Source of the DNA: Ipomoea triloba
Lineage: Eukaryota; Streptophyta; Magnoliopsida; Solanales; Convolvulaceae
NCBI RefSeq assembly: GCF_003576645.1
Contig: NC_044922.1
Coordinates: forward strand, 1,171,904-1,235,903
Direction of reading: 5' to 3'
DNA length: 64,000 bases
This document shows positions 58,968 through 64,000 of this stretch, piece by piece. The translations under genes were made by a program, and so were the position numbers. Position 1 is the stretch's first letter, and every line of letters starts with the position of its first letter. The notes beneath the pieces were generated by a model that was not told the DNA's origin, searched no databases, and saw nothing but the letters and a program-made list of their open reading frames with translations.

Positions 58968-59484
58968 TGAGGAGATTCAAATCATTGGTTTGAAGAATTT
59001 ATTAATTTATTATTAAAAAAGTAACAAATTATCAATAAACAGCCTGTATTTAGCTAAAAAAGAAATATATAATTGCGAGAGGGAATATTGGACTCCCACT
59101 AAGATAGCAAATTTGATTATAGCATGCAGGCCAAGAGAAAAGTCAACTTGGGAGGTTAGGTAGTGAGTCCTAAACATTTTTGTTCAATATAGCTAATTGC
59201 TGAAAAGCTAACTAAAACGCGTAGTAGACTAAAACCAATGAAATCCTTCTTTTTATAATTAAATTACAAATTACATACTAGAATACATATAATTGCTACT
59301 GATATATATATAACAAAAGATCTTGTGGCCTAGTGGCACCCGATTTACACTCTGTTTACTCTTTATATTTCAGTAGGTTGAGAAAGTAATTATGAACATA
59401 TACTACATTGTAACAGAGTCAGATATTAATCGGTTGCTTCATTTTTTTTTTCAATGTTAATTCACGTAAATATCGTTTCTGTTT
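58968..59484. other. Extensin promoter region and SINE fragment
   Basis: Up to about 59300 is upstream DNA of the extensin. At 59305-59440 a family 2 SINE is recognisable (GATCTTGTGGCCTAGTGGCA ... TACATTGTAACAGAGTCAG). Confidence 0.45.
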
Positions 59485-60025
59485 TCAATTAAGGGTCCGT
59501 TTTGAAAAGCATGAAAATGACTTCTGAAAAATGTTTACTCGAAAATGAGTTACTTTTAAGAAAACATTTTTCTTTCCCGTGTTTGGCTGCATAGTAGAAA
59601 ATTGTCTTTGTGTTTTTGGCTCATTTTTTGAAAAATGAAAAATGAGCCACTTTTCAGAAAATATTTTTCTTTCCCGTGTTTGGCTGCATAGTATAAAACT
59701 GTCTTTGTGTGTTTTGTTCATTTTCTGAAAAATGAGTAGAATTGTATAATTAAACATTTTAAATATTTATTTAGAATATAAAAATATTTATAATAATATT
59801 AAAAATAAAATTATTTATCAAACATTTTTAAAAAATGGTTTTCGGTGGAAACCAAAGCTATTCCGGTTTTCTACGGAAACCAAACTTATGATTTTTGTCG
59901 GAAACCTTGTTTTGAGTGTGGCAGAAGTCATTTTCCGCCAAATTGACTGAATTTTCAAATTGCATCTAAACACTGAAAACCCGAAAAATGATTTCCATTC
60001 GAGTTTCCAAACCAATCCTAAAAAA
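59485..60025 (-). mobile_element. Large non-coding TIR element, copy A
   Basis: The left end TTAAGGGTCCGTTTTGAAAA and right end GTTTCCAAACCAATCCTAA are inverted repeats. Inside, TTCTTTCCCGTGTTTGGCTG appears twice, and GGCAGAAGTCATTTTCCGCC marks the right part. It is the inverted equivalent of 60815-61250. Confidence 0.65.
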
Positions 60026-60814
60026 ACCAAAATTTACAAACATGCAATCTATACATCCAGTTTAACTCCATTCCGAGTCAAATTTGAATTCTTGATCTTC
60101 AAATTCATATATATTCAAGTATGAAAAATCTCTTTAATATCTCAATAAGAATGAAAGGAAAAGAGACATGTGAACTACAATCCAAATAATGAAAACACAA
60201 GTTGTATTTCTTAATGATTTCTAGTAAGAATATAATGATATTAGCTATCGGTCATGTAGTAAGAACAATAAGCATGAATTCAAAGACTTTATTTTTATTT
60301 TTTTTTGGGTATTTTAAAGTCTTGATGGTGATCGATCATCGTCGATGAACATCACAGTCCGGCCAATGGCATTACCTACCAAAATCAAAATATTATAAAA
60401 TTATAAATTAATACTTCCATCCCAAAATAAATGCACTAATTGTGTTTGGTACGATATAGGATATTTAAGAAAATAAATGAAATGTTATTTTTTCTTCTTT
60501 TAAGTTTAGGTACCTTTCACTTCTTGACTTTTAAATCAAATAGGTACGGCCATGAGGTCTTATCAAAGTGATAAAGTTACTAGTTTTTATGATAATCTAA
60601 AAGATAAATATGTTAAATTAGAGAAAAGAAAAAAGTTTGAATTTGTTCTTTGCCAACTTACAATTAGCTTAGTTTGTTGCATGTATGGGGCATTCCTAAT
60701 GAGATTTGTCTTTGCAGATTATTACACAAAAGTGAGAGCTACCAAATGCACACTTTGATTAGTAGCAGCAAATTTTTCTCGTTATTTAACAAAAATGTTA
60801 GTGGTATTTAAATT
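60026..60814. other. Spacer between the two inverted elements
   Basis: No convincing gene. A 68-codon frame at 60552-60758 has no family resemblance. ATACTTCCATCCCAAAATAA at 60411 looks like the end of a worn Stowaway-type MITE. Confidence 0.4.
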
Positions 60815-61250
60815 AGGATGTGTTTGAAAATCCAAAAAATGATTTCTGAAAATCATTTTTCGAGTTTTCAGTGTTTGGATGCAATTGAAAAATTCAGGGA
60901 ATGGAAAAATGTTTTCCGTCGACGGAGGAAAATCTAGTCATTTTGGTGGAAGTAATTTTCCGCCACACTCAGAACAAGGTTTCCGACAGAAACTGGTTTT
61001 TTTTTTTTATTAAATTTTTTTGATAAATTATATTATTTTTAATATTATTATAAATATTTTATATTCTAAATAAAATATTTAAAATGTTTAATTATACAAT
61101 TCTACTTATTTTTCAGAAAATGAACCAAACGCACATAGACATTTTTTTGCTGTGCAGCCAAATTAAACACGGGAAAGAAAAAATGTTTTTTGAAAAATGA
61201 CTCATTTTCCAGAAAACATTTTCCTACTTTCCAAACTAACCCTTAGAAGA
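60815..61250 (+). mobile_element. Large non-coding TIR element, copy B
   Basis: TTAGGATGTGTTTGAAAATC at the left pairs with CTTTCCAAACTAACCCTTA at the right. Shares with copy A, in inverted order, the phrases TTTTCAGTGTTTGGATGC, GAAGTAATTTTCCGCCACAC, GGTTTCCGACAGAAAC and CACGGGAAAGAAAAAATG. Confidence 0.65.
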
Positions 61251-61378
61251 GTTTGTATGATTACAATTACAATAGCACTTAATCTACATTTATATGCATG
61301 TTTCTAGGGCACAACTCGGTCAACCAACTTAAAATAAATTCATGAGTTTCTCTTTAATTTGATCTTGTTGTGGATACT

Positions 61379-61970
61379 AAGGGTGTTTGGTTCGCACATG
61401 AGAATCATAATCGGAATGTGAATCAAATACTTGGTAATGGAAATGGCTTTTGGTGAAAGTATTTTGCATGTTTGGTAGTAGAGTGAAATTGGAATGATTA
61501 CCAAGATGTTTGGTTGTGTATGAACTATAATGGGAATAAATGTTTTAAAAATACAAAAAAAAAAACAAAAATCAAGGTATTTAATTTGATCCTAATAAAA
61601 CGACATCCAAAACATCAATATGAACAAAAAAAGAAAATCTGAAAGTATTAATCGGAACTTAAAAATTAGATTACCAATAAGATGGAATGATATCCCTTTT
61701 TAATTAGGGAATGAGATTTTTAATTAAAGGAGTAATCAAATCCAATAGTTGCGTCAAACGACATGGTTGTGGCTTTTTAAATGAAAGGTCTCAGGTTCAA
61801 ACCCCAGTGTTGAGGCATTGACTCTATGTGCTTTAGTAGGTTAAGAAAGACTCTATGTGTTTATACACTACATTGTAACAGAATACTCAAAAATAATTCC
61901 ATAGTTGTGCTTTAAAAAATTATCAACCAAACACTAACTACAAAATTCATGAACTAAACACAACCTAAAA
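61379..61970 (+). mobile_element. MITE-like element carrying a nested SINE
   Basis: Begins TAAGGGTGTTTGGTTCGCAC, similar to 55943, and may end near ATCAACCAAACACTAAC. The SINE family 2 copy at 61750-61885 (CATGGTTGTGGCTTTTTAAA, B box GGTTCAAACCCCAGTG) is bounded by similar AATCCAATAGTTG and ATTCCATAGTTG phrases, a possible target duplication. Confidence 0.45.
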
Positions 61971-63463
61971 TTTATAGCATGCATTGATGTATATTAAGTA
62001 CTATTGAAATTAAACGTACTATCTATGTGTAGAATTAGGAATAATGTACTCTCTATGAGTAGAATTAGTAGTTTATCACGGCGATTAGTTACATGTTTAA
62101 TTGTGATCCACAATTTCATGAATTTATTAAAATGTTTGGCATGTATTTAAAATTTTTACTGTAGATTTTAAATGCATGAGTACGGTAATGTAGAAAAAGA
62201 AAAAAAGTAACTTTACATATAATTGAAAGATGAAAAGTGGTGATGATATAATTAAGATATGAAATATATTATTTTCTTTAATTTAGGGACTAAAAATATT
62301 TTTTTTCTTAAATCACATTTTATAAATAAAATAGAATTAATTTCATTTTTGGTCTTACATTTATAAGTGACAGTCTATCTTTAGTTTTTTTTTTTTTTCA
62401 AAACATCATTCTTTGGTCCTAGTATTATTATGACATGACCATTTTTTGTCCTCTATCAACAAAATAATTTAAATACCGTTAGATTGTAGGACATTTCGGT
62501 TTTCAATATAATTATGAATTTTTTATAAATAAAACTAAAAAATATAACGGCTCAACACACTTTGTATTAAACTAAATATTACAAAAAAAAAAAAAACTGA
62601 ATTGAAAATATATAATTCGAGTTAAACCACATAAATTGAACCAAATACATACTAGAAGTAACTTTCTCTCTAGATTTGAGCAAGAGGATGGAGGGAGTAG
62701 TAGTTATCGTTGCCTCTTTCTCATCTGGATTTGGAGATAAAAAGGTAACCAATTTCATAGAGGTGGAGATTGAGAGTGCGGTTGTATTCTCTCCAAACTT
62801 GGTTGCCTTTTAATTTTTTATACTTTTTATGATAATTAAAATAAATTTATAGATTTATTTTAACACACAATCTCCCAAAATGCCTATACACTACATGCTA
62901 ATATATTGAAATTAGCCATGTTATAATCTCAATCCGATAATTATTGACATTTATTAATTATACAATTAAATATTTTAATTACACATATAATTTTTTGTCA
63001 AGGGTCTAATTATACAAAAATGTAAAATTTTAGTAGCCTACGGGAGTATTTGATATTTACTTCTTTTAGTTTTTAATTAAGGTTTCAAAAAATTGGAAAA
63101 TTTTAAAGATAAGAAATTCATATGATTATATATCCATTAACACCTACAAGAAATTGAGACAATTGTACAACAACAACCAATCTTTTGACTTTTCTAATAT
63201 AACCCCAAATTTTTTATTGAACCTTATATATGTGTGCGCATGTGTTGAAGCTAAGTTCAAATGAAAAGTGAAAATTAGCCTTGCTATGAGAACTTATGAT
63301 CCGTCCATCTAAATGACTAATGGTTGAAAAATAAGGAATTTAGAAAGGCAAAAATCAATTTTTTAAAATATTATAAATTTTAAATTGACTTGTATTTTTT
63401 TTCTATTTTTAATTTATTTTCTAAAATTTAATCATTTTAGGTGGACGGATCATATATATTTGT

Positions 63464-63464
63464 A

Positions 63465-63521
<57 letters not shown>
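63464..63521. repeat. (TG)n(TA)n microsatellite
   Basis: A short TG run passes into about 20 TA units. Confidence 0.95.
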
Positions 63522-63524
<3 letters not shown>

Positions 63525-63770
63525 CTCCATATTTCTTAGTCAAACAGCTAATTAAGCATTAATTTATTTATTTTTTGGGTCCTATTATGGTTATTGTCTA
63601 ATTATATGTGGGACATAATCTCCAAGGAAAAAGAAGCCTTCTAGAGGATTTATATATCCAAACCAATCAACTACTCGATCAATGGCTCAGATCGGCCAAT
63701 CATGTTTCCCATTAATGGATTTGATATTCTTTGCTTGAATTATTGATCAAACGTCTATATTGAATCAAGA

Positions 63771-63809
<39 letters not shown>
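63771..63809. repeat. (ATT)n microsatellite
   Basis: About 13 uninterrupted ATT units. Confidence 0.95.
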
Positions 63810-63811
<2 letters not shown>

Positions 63812-64000
63812 TGTGACATTTTTAATTAATTACCTTCTATTGAAAAATTAGCAAAAATGATGTCTGAGATCCACTTTTAATTTGGTCGGGTTCAAGTGGA
63901 TTTGAATTATCTTAATTGAGAGAAATTAAATGAATTTTGTATATTTACACAATTACACACTCAAAATACATGATGGGTGAATGATGAGAAATTAATTATC

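Larger units (their letters stand above)
61971..64000. other. Gene-free A+T-rich end of the window
   Basis: No gene recognised. A dispersed-repeat fragment at 62345-62530 matches 13165-13340. Confidence 0.45.

Noticed and set aside
60552..60758. 68-codon plus-strand frame with a hydrophobic stretch
   Set aside because: No family resemblance, lies between transposon copies, and no promoter was seen.

Overview
The window reads as nuclear DNA of a flowering plant. Genes are split by many short GT-AG introns, spacers are very A+T-rich, and plant-only families are present (SIAMESE-related CDK inhibitor, extensins, plastid DiT1 translocator, plant-type ORC1 with a PHD finger). Stowaway, Mutator-like, Helitron, SINE and LINE remnants fill the spacers. 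It is a dicot, probably an asterid. I suspect the morning-glory group, but nothing here proves a genus.

Layout. 0-0.8 kb: first exon of RRP45 (exosome), minus strand, cut by the window edge. 5.6-10.1 kb: a ten-exon gene for a secreted propeller-like protein of unknown function (+), followed by a short decayed thaumatin-like fragment (-). 13.8 kb: intronless RING-H2 gene (+). 18.4 kb: SMR-type cell-cycle inhibitor (-). 20.5-23.1 kb: hnRNP H/F-like protein with three RRMs (-). 25.3-29.3 kb: ARMC8/GID5-like armadillo protein (-). 30.3-31.8 kb: a small Helitron. 32.3-35.0 kb: plastid 2-oxoglutarate/malate translocator DiT1 (-), then a LINE fragment. 37.5-41.3 kb: tRNA 2-thiouridylase MnmA (+). 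42.7-47.0 kb: ORC1 (+). 48.4-49.7 kb: HAL3-type phosphopantothenoylcysteine decarboxylase (+). 50.5-53.4 kb: ER lysophosphatidate acyltransferase LPAT2-like (+). 54.6-58.9 kb: two convergent extensin genes, the first with a broken frame and the second dominated by a 48-bp tandem array. 59-64 kb: only transposon debris and simple repeats.

Exon joins were worked out by hand from splice sites, reading phase and family similarity. For every complete multi-exon gene the phases close exactly. The genes are housekeeping or developmental and form no operon or obvious pathway cluster; the extensin pair is the only local gene family. I found no convincing undescribed biochemical system. The most unusual items are the homogenised extensin array, the RRM duplication, a GC-AG intron, a hairpin-transposon family with 11-12 bp target duplications, and a SINE family sitting in introns of four of the genes.
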